A stretch of DNA of 48,204 bases from an uncultured Lachnospiraceae bacterium (GTDB lineage: Bacteria; Bacillota; Clostridia; Lachnospirales; Lachnospiraceae), in the NCBI GenBank assembly GCA_910584915.1, contig CAJUDM010000003.1, forward strand, positions 148,336-196,539, read 5' to 3'. Of the stretch, positions 7,750 through 16,164 are shown one piece after another. The notes below the pieces were generated by a model. The model did not search any database. It was not told the origin of the DNA and was given only the letters and a program-made list of their open reading frames with translations. Each line of letters starts with the position of its first letter. The first letter of the stretch is position 1. Both the position numbers and the translations under genes were made by a program.

Positions 7750-8313
7750 ATGTCAAAAGTGATGTGGAAGCCGGGCAATATGCTTTATCCGCTGCCGGTG
7801 GTGATGGTGAGCTGCGCGGACGGCGATGGAAATGACAATATACTGACGATCGCATGGACGGGGACGATCTGTTCCGATCCTCCGATGCTGTCGATCTCAG
7901 TGAGGCCCGAGCGGTATTCGTACCATATGATAGAAGAGACAGGGGAGTTTGTAGTAAACCTGACGACGGAGGCGCTTGTGCGTGCCACGGACTTCTGCGG
8001 CGTGAAAAGCGGAAAAGATATCGATAAGTGGAGAGAAATGCATCTGACCAGAGAGAAGGCGGATCTGGTAAAGGCGCCGATGATAAAGGAGAGCCCTGTG
8101 AATATTGAGTGCAGGGTTGCGGAGAGAAAGAATCTCGGATCCCATGTGATGTATCTGGCGGAAGTGCTGGCGGTACATGCGGATGAGAAGTATATGGATA
8201 AGAACCGGAAATTCCGCCTGGAGGACGCAAACCCGATCGTATATTCCCACGGTATCTATTTTTCCCTGGGGAAGGAACTTGGGACGTTCGGCTGCAGCGT
8301 GAAGAAACGCTGA
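7750..8313 (+). CDS. Flavin reductase-like FMN-binding domain protein
   Basis: This 187-residue protein matches the flavoredoxin/flavin reductase-like split-barrel family that binds FMN. Visible signs are the N-terminal YPLPVVMVSC segment, TIAWTGTICSDPPMLSISV, and the FVVNLTTEALV stretch followed by a CGVKSGKDIDK segment, all usual in this family. It is probably a cytoplasmic redox protein, and its partner and substrate cannot be inferred. It follows the coiled-coil gene by 22 bases and converges with dinB, leaving 35 bases between the stops and no strong terminator visible there. Confidence 0.85.
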   Translation: MSKVMWKPGNMLYPLPVVMVSCADGDGNDNILTIAWTGTICSDPPMLSISVRPERYSYHMIEETGEFVVNLTTEALVRATDFCGVKSGKDIDKWREMHLTREKADLVKAPMIKESPVNIECRVAERKNLGSHVMYLAEVLAVHADEKYMDKNRKFRLEDANPIVYSHGIYFSLGKELGTFGCSVKKR

Positions 8314-8348
8314 GGCGGCGGGGAGGGCGTGCCGTGCTGAATGGCGGA

Positions 8349-9554
8349 TCACGGATCGTTTTTCAGCAGGGTTCCGCGCACAACGGCATTCTTACCATAT
8401 TTGGAGCGGATCTTATCGAGAGCCTCGTTGAGGCTCTTTTGTTTTTCCGAGAGAGGCTTTTCCTCCCCCAGGTCGAACAGGGAGAGCTGCATCGGAGCGT
8501 CCTCATCCTCCAGCCTGGAGGTGCGGATGCCGAGAAGGCGCACCGGGGCGCCGGTCCATAGTTCCGCAGCGAGGCGGCAGGCGGCGTGATAGATGGTGCC
8601 GCTGTCGTTCGTGGCGGCCTGCAGGGTCGTCTGATGGGAGGCTGTCTGAAAGGAACTGTATTTGATCTCCACGCTGACCATAAATGCCCGCATATGCGCT
8701 TTGCGCAGCCTTAAGGCAACAGACTCTGACAGCTCCAGCAGGCATTTTCGGATCTCTTCCACTGTCAGGGCATCCTTTGAGAGGGTGGTGGAGTTGCCGA
8801 TTCCCTTGGCTTCAGAGGGGATCGGGACAACCCGGGAGTCATCTATGCCGTTCGCGAACTCCCAGAGCATTTTTCCGTGGCTCTTTAAATGGGAGACGAT
8901 GATCTGCGGATCGGATTTTGCCAGATCGCCTATGGTGAGGATCCCGAGATTGTGCAGGGCCTCGACGCTGGACCTTCCGCACATGAACAGGGCGGAGAGG
9001 GGAAGGTGCCAGAGTTTTTTTTCAATCTCATGACTGTAGAGCGTGTGCACCAGATCAGGTTTTCTGAAGTCCGATGCCATTTTTGCCAGCACTTTTTTGT
9101 CGGAAATGCCGACATTGACAGTGAAACCAAAGGCATCCCGGATGCCGTCCTTGATAAGGCGGGCGGCGGTGGCGGGATCGGGATAGCGGAAGGCGATGGA
9201 GGTAAAATCCATGTAACATTCATCCACACTGACCTGCTCGATATCGGGACAGATATCGGAAAGATATGTCATCAGGAGTTTGCTTTTTTCGGAGTACAGT
9301 TTATGGTCCGGAGGACAGGATACAAGGAACGGACATTTTTTCAGGGCGTCACTGACAGGCTCTCCGGTACGGATGCCGTAAGCCTTTGCCGGGATGGACT
9401 TTGCGAGCACAACACCGTGGCGCTTTGCGGTATCGCCGCCGATGATGGACGGGATGGTGCGAAGGTCTGTAGTTTCGCCCGCTTTCAGTTTTTCAAGGGC
9501 ACTCCAGCTCAAAAAAGCGGAGTTTACATCGATATGAAAAATTATTTGTTCCAT
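8349..9554 (-). CDS. dinB: DNA polymerase IV (Y-family translesion polymerase)
   Basis: This 401-residue Y-family polymerase copies past DNA lesions. The first catalytic Asp is Asp9 (HIDVNSAF), and the second acidic pair is Asp111-Glu112 in SVDECYMD. Phe14 aligns with the steric-gate position that excludes ribonucleotides. A helix-hairpin-helix region (LHNLGILTIGDLAKSD) and the little-finger domain follow. QLSLFD at 356-361 is a clear sliding-clamp binding motif. The DVNSAFLSW variant of motif I is one I associate with Firmicutes homologues. The gene is on the minus strand and diverges from the M23 peptidase gene. No LexA box was recognised upstream. Confidence 0.93.
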   Translation of the reverse strand: MEQIIFHIDVNSAFLSWSALEKLKAGETTDLRTIPSIIGGDTAKRHGVVLAKSIPAKAYGIRTGEPVSDALKKCPFLVSCPPDHKLYSEKSKLLMTYLSDICPDIEQVSVDECYMDFTSIAFRYPDPATAARLIKDGIRDAFGFTVNVGISDKKVLAKMASDFRKPDLVHTLYSHEIEKKLWHLPLSALFMCGRSSVEALHNLGILTIGDLAKSDPQIIVSHLKSHGKMLWEFANGIDDSRVVPIPSEAKGIGNSTTLSKDALTVEEIRKCLLELSESVALRLRKAHMRAFMVSVEIKYSSFQTASHQTTLQAATNDSGTIYHAACRLAAELWTGAPVRLLGIRTSRLEDEDAPMQLSLFDLGEEKPLSEKQKSLNEALDKIRSKYGKNAVVRGTLLKNDP

Positions 9555-9633
9555 GAGGTATAGTGTAGCACAGTTTCAGGGAAAAATGTAGTATCAGCTT
9601 TACAAGCCGGGGAAATACTGCTAAAATGAAAAC

Positions 9634-9650
9634 TGTTACAAAATTGTTAC
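9634..9650 (+). promoter_or_regulatory. WalR-type box upstream of the M23 peptidase gene
   Basis: TGTTAC-AAAAT-TGTTAC is a perfect match to the published WalR (YycF) consensus TGTWAH-N5-TGTWAH. It lies 85 bases before the chosen start. A weak promoter overlaps it (TTGTTA at 9644-9649, 17 bases, TATACA at 9667-9672), so the second half-site would cover the -35. Functional binding is inferred. Confidence 0.6.
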
Positions 9651-9734
9651 AAACGATAGAGACAGGTATACAGCATGCCCGCACGGCAGACGCAGGTTTG
9701 TGAACTGGAAATGGCCTTGTCCGGTGAGGGCTGT

Positions 9735-11348
9735 ATGGAAATAAGGAAAAACATGAGAAAAAGTCTGAACAGAAAAATAAGATATCAATATTTCAGAACA
9801 TCGGTCCTGATGCTGTTCTTCGGGGCTCTTTCACTGCCGAGCCTGCGGCTCTTCGAGCACACCGGGGACAATATGTTTGATGTGTATCTGAACGGCGTCC
9901 TTGTCGGACAGGTGGCGGATGAGGACACAGCGGAAAGCTGTATGGCGAAGGCGAGGTTCGCGGTGTCCGAGGCGAGCGAGGAACTGGTATTTTTGAAGAA
10001 TGAGCTTACCCTTGAGGGGAGGGAAGTCGTTTTCGGGGAGGTCAGCAGGGAAGCGGATGTGACGAAGCAGATGCGGGAGGTTATGGAAAGAAGCACGGAG
10101 GATACCATGCAGCAGGCGTACACTGTAAAGATCAATAACTTTACGGTAAATCTTTCCAGCATGGAAGAGGTGCAGCAGCTCCTGCAGGCTGCGGTGAATA
10201 AATATGACTCCACTGACAGCTACGGCGTGGAGATGATACAGGATGCGGACAGGGAACTGAATGTACTGACAACAAGGGTTTACAGTGAGATAGAGGCGAG
10301 AGAAGAGGAAGTGTTGGAGGAAAAGGCGAGGGCGGATGCTTCAAGTCTTTTAAGTTCCGGTATCTTTGCTGTTTTTCAGGAGGCGGCGGCATCGGTGGAG
10401 ATAGAGGAAGAGAAAGATCTCTCTGAGTATAACCGGGGACTGATCAACATGAATTTCGGCGATACGGTGGAGGTCGTGGAATCTTATATGCCGAAGAGCC
10501 ATCTCTCGGGCCTCGAAGCTGCCATAGAGGAGGTAACAAAAGACCAGGAGACGAATAAAATATATGAAGTGGTAGCTGGTGATACACTGGGAGAGATCGC
10601 GGAAGAACACAATATGTCCATCGAGGATGTGGTGGCGATGAACGGGACGCTGGAGAACGAGAATTCTGTGATCCGGGTAGGGGATGAACTGATCATCTCC
10701 GTGCCGGAGCCGGAACTTTCCGTGGAGCGGCAGGAAGAACTTTACTATGAAGAAGATTACGATGAAGATATCGTGTATGTGGATAATGACGACTGGTATA
10801 CGACGGAGCAGGTGACAAGGCAGCAGCCTTCCGCCGGCCACAGGAGGGTCGTGGCTATCGTTTCCTACCGGAATGATACTGTGACGGATACGGAGATCAT
10901 CAGGGAGGAAGTGGATATGGAGGCGGTGCCCAAGATCGTGGAGAGAGGCACAAAGATCCCGCCCACTTATATCAAACCCATCTCGGGCGGACGGCTTTCC
11001 TCCGGGTTTGGCGGGCGTAAAGCGCCTAAGAGAGGAGCCAGCACAAACCACAAGGGTATTGACTGGGCAACGCCTACCGGCACGGCGGTCATGGCATCCT
11101 GCGGTGGTGTTGTGACCAAGGCGGGCTGGGGCAGCGGCTACGGATATGTGGTCTATATCCAGCATCCGGATGGTAAGGAGACCAGATACGGCCATCTCAG
11201 TAAAGTCCTGGTATCCTCGGGACAGAAGGTATCCCAGGGGCAGAAGATCGCCCTTTCCGGAAATACCGGAGTCAGCACGGGCCCTCATGTGCACTTTGAG
11301 ATCCGTATAGGCGGAACCGCGGTGAATCCGCTGAATTACCTTAACTGA
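9735..11348 (+). CDS. M23 family peptidoglycan endopeptidase with LysM and G5-like domains
   Basis: This 537-residue cell-wall hydrolase has an N-terminal membrane segment (about residues 20-40), a long helical region, a LysM domain (about 276-323, YEVVAGDTLGEIAEEHNMS), a G5-like stretch ending VERGTKIPPTY, and a C-terminal M23 zinc peptidase. The zinc and catalytic motifs are complete: NHKGID near 438 and GPHVHFE near 517. M23 enzymes cut peptide cross-bridges of peptidoglycan outside the membrane. I chose the ATG at 9735 because GGTGAGGG precedes it. An ATG at 9753 is also plausible, while one at 9675 lacks a good ribosome binding site. The gene sits between a WalR-type box and murA, which also serves the cell wall. 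Confidence 0.9.
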   Translation: MEIRKNMRKSLNRKIRYQYFRTSVLMLFFGALSLPSLRLFEHTGDNMFDVYLNGVLVGQVADEDTAESCMAKARFAVSEASEELVFLKNELTLEGREVVFGEVSREADVTKQMREVMERSTEDTMQQAYTVKINNFTVNLSSMEEVQQLLQAAVNKYDSTDSYGVEMIQDADRELNVLTTRVYSEIEAREEEVLEEKARADASSLLSSGIFAVFQEAAASVEIEEEKDLSEYNRGLINMNFGDTVEVVESYMPKSHLSGLEAAIEEVTKDQETNKIYEVVAGDTLGEIAEEHNMSIEDVVAMNGTLENENSVIRVGDELIISVPEPELSVERQEELYYEEDYDEDIVYVDNDDWYTTEQVTRQQPSAGHRRVVAIVSYRNDTVTDTEIIREEVDMEAVPKIVERGTKIPPTYIKPISGGRLSSGFGGRKAPKRGASTNHKGIDWATPTGTAVMASCGGVVTKAGWGSGYGYVVYIQHPDGKETRYGHLSKVLVSSGQKVSQGQKIALSGNTGVSTGPHVHFEIRIGGTAVNPLNYLN

Positions 11349-11358
11349 TTCAGCCTTA

Positions 11359-11387
11359 TTTACAAATCAGGATAAAAGTGGTAAACT
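11359..11387 (+). promoter_or_regulatory. SigA-type promoter for murA
   Basis: TTTACA (11359-11364), a 17-base spacer and TAAACT (11382-11387) lie in the short gap between the M23 peptidase gene and murA, 35 bases before the murA start. No terminator separates the two genes, so murA may also be read from upstream. Confidence 0.5.
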
Positions 11388-11422
11388 AGTCAAAGATGTG
11401 AAAAGAGATCAGAGGTCGTTTT

Positions 11423-12715
11423 ATGGAACAATATGTGATTAAAGGTGGGAATCCTCTGGTGGGCGAGGTTGAGATAGGCGGCGCCAAAAATGCTGCGCTT
11501 GCGATACTCGCCGCAGCTACCATGTCGGATGAGACCGTTTTGATAGAGAATATGCCTGATGTGCGGGATACCAATATTCTGCTGCAGGCGATAGAAAGCA
11601 TCGGAGCCGTTGTAGAGAGAGTTGACAGACATACTGTAAAAATAAACGGTTCCAGGATCAGCAATCTTGTGATCGCGGATGACTATGTTAAAAAGATCAG
11701 AGCCTCCTATTATCTGATAGGGGCGCTGCTCGGGAAATATAAGAGCGCGAAAGTGGCACTGCCCGGCGGCTGTAATATCGGCAGCAGGCCTATTGACCAG
11801 CATATCAAGGGCTGGAAGGCGCTGGGGGCAACGGTAAAAATTGAACACGGACTGATCATCACCGAGGCTAAAAGGCTTTCCGGGAGCCATATTTATATGG
11901 ATGTGGTTTCTGTGGGTGCAACGATCAATGTTATGATGTCGGCGGTGATGGCGGAGGGGCAGACGATCATCGAGAATGCCGCGAAGGAGCCCCATGTGGT
12001 GGATGTGGCAAACTTTCTGAACAGCATGGGCGCCAATATCAAGGGCGCCGGAACAGATGTGATCCGTATCCGCGGCACGGGAAGGCTTCACGGCACGGAA
12101 TATACGATCATTCCGGATCAGATCGAAGCGGGGACGTTTATGTTCGCGGCAGCGATCACCAAGGGGGATATCACGGTTAAGAATGTGATTCCCAAGCATC
12201 TCGAATCGATCAGCGCAAAGCTGGCGGAGATCGGCTGTGAGATAGAGGAGTCGGACGATGCGGTGCGGGTGGTGGCGAGCAAGCCCCTGACGCATACGCA
12301 GGTAAAGACGCTGCCTTATCCTGGCTTTCCGACGGATATGCAGCCCCAGATGGTGGTGACGTTAGCTCTGGCGAGAGGCGCCAGCATTGTGACGGAGAGC
12401 ATTTTTGAGAACCGCTTTAAATATGTGGACGAAATGACGCGTATGGGCGGAGACATCAAGGTGGAAGGCAATACCGCTTTTATCAACGGCGTGGAGAAGT
12501 ATACGGGTGCGGGTATCACGGCGCCGGATCTTCGCGCGGGGGCAGCCCTTGTGATCGCCGGGCTTGCCGCGGAAGGCATCACTACCGTGGACGATATTAA
12601 ATATATCGAGCGGGGATATGAGGACTTCCATATCAAGCTGCAGAGCCTGGGCGCAGTGATGGAGCGTGTGGATTCCGAGAGGGAACTGCAGAAATTCAAA
12701 TTAAAGACAGGCTGA
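11423..12715 (+). CDS. murA: UDP-N-acetylglucosamine 1-carboxyvinyltransferase
   Basis: MurA transfers enolpyruvate from PEP to UDP-GlcNAc, the first committed step of peptidoglycan synthesis, in the cytoplasm. The 430-residue length is normal. Lys22-Asn23 (GGAKNAA) contact UDP-GlcNAc, and the catalytic loop carries Cys117 in GGCNIGSRPID, the residue attacked by fosfomycin in Cys-type enzymes. Other family stretches are YTIIPDQIEAGTF and PGFPTDMQPQ. Many Firmicutes have two copies (murA and murZ), and this window cannot tell which this one is. The gene is followed by a strong terminator. Confidence 0.96.
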   Translation: MEQYVIKGGNPLVGEVEIGGAKNAALAILAAATMSDETVLIENMPDVRDTNILLQAIESIGAVVERVDRHTVKINGSRISNLVIADDYVKKIRASYYLIGALLGKYKSAKVALPGGCNIGSRPIDQHIKGWKALGATVKIEHGLIITEAKRLSGSHIYMDVVSVGATINVMMSAVMAEGQTIIENAAKEPHVVDVANFLNSMGANIKGAGTDVIRIRGTGRLHGTEYTIIPDQIEAGTFMFAAAITKGDITVKNVIPKHLESISAKLAEIGCEIEESDDAVRVVASKPLTHTQVKTLPYPGFPTDMQPQMVVTLALARGASIVTESIFENRFKYVDEMTRMGGDIKVEGNTAFINGVEKYTGAGITAPDLRAGAALVIAGLAAEGITTVDDIKYIERGYEDFHIKLQSLGAVMERVDSERELQKFKLKTG

Positions 12716-12753
12716 AGTGCATAAGGAAAATCCGAATAAAGAAAGAACAATAT

Positions 12754-12780
12754 AAAAACTCCGCTGACAGCGGAGTTTTT
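12754..12780. terminator. Bidirectional rho-independent terminator between murA and the HD-GYP gene
   Basis: A perfect 12-bp stem (AAAAACTCCGCT and AGCGGAGTTTTT) with the 3-base loop GAC has A-rich and T-rich arms, so it can act on both strands. It lies between the convergent murA and HD-GYP genes. Confidence 0.9.
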
Positions 12781-12843
12781 TCCGTACATTTTTATATATC
12801 CATATGCCGAAGGGAGGGAACAGGAGGCCTGCAGCTAGGGACC

Positions 12844-14217
12844 CTACAGCATCGAGACGATCTGTATGTCCTTCTCCTGGTTCAGGTCTACAAAGTGGTT
12901 CTGGCATTTGACGGTGGGCCTGGTGATATTGTTCTTATTGATGAAGATGATCTCGCCCTTCTCACCGGTGCTCAGCAGAACCCGGTTGCCGATAAAGGTA
13001 TTCATCACGTTTTCCAGAAAGATCATAATAAAGCGGACATCATACTTCTGGATGCCCTCCTGCTGCATCACCTCGATCGCCTGGATCGGTGACATGGCGC
13101 CACGGTGGGCGCGTTTAGAAGTCATGGCGTCGTATACATCGGCTATGGCGACCATCTTGGCATAGGGATCGATCCGGAAACCGGAGAGCCCAAAAGGATA
13201 GCCGGTGCCATCGCATCTTTCATGGTGGGTGAGAACGGCGTTTTTGATATGGCTGTCGATATCCAGATTTTTGACGAGAAGATATCCCTCTCTGGTATGC
13301 GCTTTGACGGCAGCCTTTTCCTCCTCGGTATAGGGAGCCGCCTTTTTGAGGAGTTCCTCAGGGACTTTTAATTTGCCGACATCGTGCAGCAGGCCGCAGA
13401 GCGTGGCGAGCCTTGTCTCTTCCTCGGTCAGCCTCAGCCAGCCGGCAAAAACGTTGCAGAACAGCCCAACGTTGATACAGTGGGTGTAGGTGGTGTCATC
13501 GCTTTCCCGCATGGAATGGAGCATATCGAATATGCTGAAAGAGCCCTTGCCGTGAGAGATCAGATTTAAAGCGTCATCCAGCAGAATATCTACATCCAAA
13601 GGGGCGTTTTTCAAAACGACCTCATTGATCTTCGATTTAAAATCGTCTACTTCCTCGGCAAAAGCCTGTTGAAACTGTATAAAATCCTCACTGGATCTCA
13701 TTTTCTCGCGATAGGAGACAGTGGGAAACGAAAAACCGCCGCCCCCTTCAGGCAAGGAGGAAGCCGGAGCTACCGTAATAGGGGAGAATCTTGGTGCGCG
13801 CCCCGAGCCTGTTTTTTCGGGTTCCGCCGGCGAATCGGCAGGGATTTCCACTGTTGCGGGCTCAGGAATGATCTCGGCGGGGATTTCTTCCATGGCAGGT
13901 ACAGATACCATATCAACAGGAATTTCTTCGACTGAAAGTGCGGGCAGGTCACCGGCGGGGATATCCGCCATTACCGGCTCAGGAGGAATCTCGGCGGGAA
14001 TTTCTTCCGGTGCAGGAAGAGATTCCGGTATGGTTTCTTCCGCCTCTGCCATTTCATCCTCTATACGCACCTGATAGATAGCGTAAAACTGTAGCTTGGA
14101 AATAGCTTTTTCTGTGAGAACAAGTCCCTTCGGGAGGATAAGCTGGTCGTTATAATTATAGATGTCTTCTGCGGTAATCATTCCGGGAATAAGCTCGTCT
14201 GCTCTAAGCTTTTTCAT
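12844..14217 (-). CDS. HD-GYP domain protein, probable cyclic di-GMP phosphodiesterase
   Basis: This 457-residue protein has a conserved N-terminal module (about 1-55), a Pro/Glu/Ala-rich linker (about 60-140) and an HD-GYP domain (about 225-410). The metal and signature residues are present: His278-Asp279 with GKLKVPEE, His331-His332 in HHERCDGTGYP, and Asp360 in IADVYDAMTS. HD-GYP enzymes hydrolyse cyclic di-GMP or related dinucleotides. The N-terminal module resembles one often found before HD-GYP domains in Firmicutes, possibly a sensor. The linker holds degenerate EEIPAEI-type repeats, so it is probably a flexible tether. There is no membrane segment. It is transcribed divergently from the Hsp70/J genes, with AGGGGGA before its start. 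Confidence 0.9.
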   Translation of the reverse strand: MKKLRADELIPGMITAEDIYNYNDQLILPKGLVLTEKAISKLQFYAIYQVRIEDEMAEAEETIPESLPAPEEIPAEIPPEPVMADIPAGDLPALSVEEIPVDMVSVPAMEEIPAEIIPEPATVEIPADSPAEPEKTGSGRAPRFSPITVAPASSLPEGGGGFSFPTVSYREKMRSSEDFIQFQQAFAEEVDDFKSKINEVVLKNAPLDVDILLDDALNLISHGKGSFSIFDMLHSMRESDDTTYTHCINVGLFCNVFAGWLRLTEEETRLATLCGLLHDVGKLKVPEELLKKAAPYTEEEKAAVKAHTREGYLLVKNLDIDSHIKNAVLTHHERCDGTGYPFGLSGFRIDPYAKMVAIADVYDAMTSKRAHRGAMSPIQAIEVMQQEGIQKYDVRFIMIFLENVMNTFIGNRVLLSTGEKGEIIFINKNNITRPTVKCQNHFVDLNQEKDIQIVSML

Positions 14218-14413
14218 GGAACGTTCCCCCTTTCTCGGTTTAAGTTAAAATTATGTTAAGTATAGCATAAAATGTTTGAAGAGAAAAGGGGGATGCATAT
14301 TTGGAATTGTTTCTTTTGTTGAACAAGGAATATCTGAATTATGATACTGGCAATACCATATTGAGGATTGCCGGAAAAGGCGGGAAAGAGGAGAGAGGCA
14401 GGACGCTTATGAA

Positions 14414-14443
14414 TTGACAGTCTGAGACGGATAGTTTTATAAT
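14414..14443 (+). promoter_or_regulatory. Consensus SigA promoter for the Hsp70/J operon
   Basis: A perfect TTGACA (14414-14419), an 18-base spacer and a perfect TATAAT (14438-14443) lie 35 bases before the Hsp70 start. There is no CIRCE element here, so this chaperone pair looks constitutive rather than HrcA-controlled. Confidence 0.75.
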
Positions 14444-14478
14444 TTTGAGTAAAAAGACAAGGACAGGAGAATAATGAT

Positions 14479-16155
14479 ATGGCGATCATTGGAATCGATC
14501 TTGGAACGACCAACAGCCTCGCGTGCGCATGCCGGGACGGGAAAATGGTATTGATCCCGAATCCGCTGGGGGAGTTTCTGACGCCGAGCGCGGTCAGCGT
14601 GGGTGAGGACGGAAGCATTTATGTGGGGGCAGTGGCAAAAGAGAGGTTGGTCACCCATCCGGGAGTTTCTGTCGCCTCTTTCAAACGGTTTATGGGAACA
14701 GGGAGAGTGTTCTGCCTGGAGGGGCAAAGTTTTACACCCCAGGAATTGTCATCATTTATTTTACGGCAGTTAAGGGAGGATGCGGAACGTTTCCTGGGGG
14801 AGGAAGTGACGGAGGCGGTCATCAGTGTTCCTGCTTATTTTAACGATAATCAGAGGTACGCGACGAAACAGGCGGGAAAGCTGGCCGGGATCCATGTGGA
14901 GCGTCTGGTGAACGAGCCTTCCGCGGCTGCTCTCTCCGCCAGCAGGATAAGCGGCAGGGAGGAGGGCTGCTATCTGATATTTGATTTCGGGGGAGGGACG
15001 CTTGATGTGTCTGTGGTGGATTATTTTGACAATGTGATAGAGATCATTGCGGTCAGCGGGGACAATCGGCTCGGAGGAGATGATTTCGACAGGCTGATCG
15101 CGGAAAAATTTTGTGAGACACGGGGCATGGTATATGATGAACTGGAAGCGGGGGAGAGGGCTGAACTTCTGCGCCTGGCTGAAAAATGCAAGAGGGGACT
15201 GACTGTTCAAAAGCAGGCGGAGTTTATATACGGCGCCGGGGGAGAAGCGTTTCATCTGACCAACGTGGAACTGGCGGAGATGGGGCAGAAGATTTTTGAA
15301 CGTATCGGTCAGGTGGTCTCAGGTGCGCTGTCCGACAGCGGGAGGACCATCGAGGAGATAGATGAGGTGGTGCTTGTCGGAGGATCTGCGAAAATGCCGG
15401 CCATCACTTTCTATCTGCAGGCTTATCTCGGGAAAAAGCCCTGTGTGATAGGCTCACCCGATGAAATCGTTGCCGTTGGGGCAGGAATCTATGCGGGGAT
15501 CAAGGAGCGCAGAGAGGAGATAAAGGATCTGGTGCTGACGGACATCTGTCCCTTTACGCTGGGGACAAATGTGGTAAATTATTCGGACAGATCCAATCCG
15601 GTCATGTCGCCGGTGATAGAGAGGAACACCATCCTTCCGAGTTCCAGGACGAGGACATATACAAATTCTTATGATGGCCAGGCTCATATCTCGATCGGGA
15701 TCTATCAGGGGGAATCCTATTACTGCAGTGAAAATATAGAACTCGGCAGGATCGAGATGGATATTCTCCCGAAGAAGAAAGGAGAGGCGTGTTTCTCGGT
15801 TACTTTTACATATGATATCAACGGGATACTGGAGGTGGAGGTGGCGGATCTCCAACAGAATAAGAAGCTGTGGAAGACGCTCACCAGCGGAAGTGTCCGG
15901 GTGTCGGAGGAGGAGATAGAAGAACGGATAAAGGAGATGAGAGACTATAAGCTGATGCCGCCTGGAGGCATCAGGACAATGTTGGTCCAGGCGAGGGGCG
16001 AGAGGCTTTTCAGACAGTTTCTGGGAAGGCGCAGAGAGGCAGTGGCTGCGGTCATGGAGCAGTTCCAGAGGGCGCTGCTTGAGACGCAGAATGATCAGCA
16101 GATCATAAAGCTTGCGAAAGAGGCAGAGGCGGCGTTTGACGCGCTGGAGGGATAG
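14479..16155 (+). CDS. HscC-like Hsp70 family chaperone
   Basis: This 558-residue Hsp70 is shorter than DnaK (about 610-640) and close to E. coli HscC. The ATPase domain is complete: GIDLGTTNS at 5-13, VPAYFNDNQR, FDFGGGTLDVS and VLVGGSAKMPAI. The substrate-binding beta domain follows (DICPFTLGTNVV..., NTILPSSRT), and the C-terminal lid is short and lacks the DnaK-type acidic tail. The next gene, 9 bases downstream, encodes a J protein with a membrane anchor. That resembles the HscC with DjlB/DjlC pairing known in E. coli and suggests a dedicated membrane-associated chaperone system. The substrate is unknown. The gene is distinct from a dnaK operon: no grpE, hrcA or dnaJ is present. Confidence 0.88.
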   Translation: MAIIGIDLGTTNSLACACRDGKMVLIPNPLGEFLTPSAVSVGEDGSIYVGAVAKERLVTHPGVSVASFKRFMGTGRVFCLEGQSFTPQELSSFILRQLREDAERFLGEEVTEAVISVPAYFNDNQRYATKQAGKLAGIHVERLVNEPSAAALSASRISGREEGCYLIFDFGGGTLDVSVVDYFDNVIEIIAVSGDNRLGGDDFDRLIAEKFCETRGMVYDELEAGERAELLRLAEKCKRGLTVQKQAEFIYGAGGEAFHLTNVELAEMGQKIFERIGQVVSGALSDSGRTIEEIDEVVLVGGSAKMPAITFYLQAYLGKKPCVIGSPDEIVAVGAGIYAGIKERREEIKDLVLTDICPFTLGTNVVNYSDRSNPVMSPVIERNTILPSSRTRTYTNSYDGQAHISIGIYQGESYYCSENIELGRIEMDILPKKKGEACFSVTFTYDINGILEVEVADLQQNKKLWKTLTSGSVRVSEEEIEERIKEMRDYKLMPPGGIRTMLVQARGERLFRQFLGRRREAVAAVMEQFQRALLETQNDQQIIKLAKEAEAAFDALEG

Positions 16156-16164
16156 GAGAAGGAA

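Noticed and set aside
13669..14074. Plus-strand frames across the HD-GYP linker
   Set aside because: They are open because of the repetitive linker codons. They lack ribosome binding sites and are antisense to a clear gene.
14218..14478. HrcA/CIRCE control of the HscC-like gene
   Set aside because: No CIRCE arms are present in the divergent gap. Only a consensus SigA promoter is seen.
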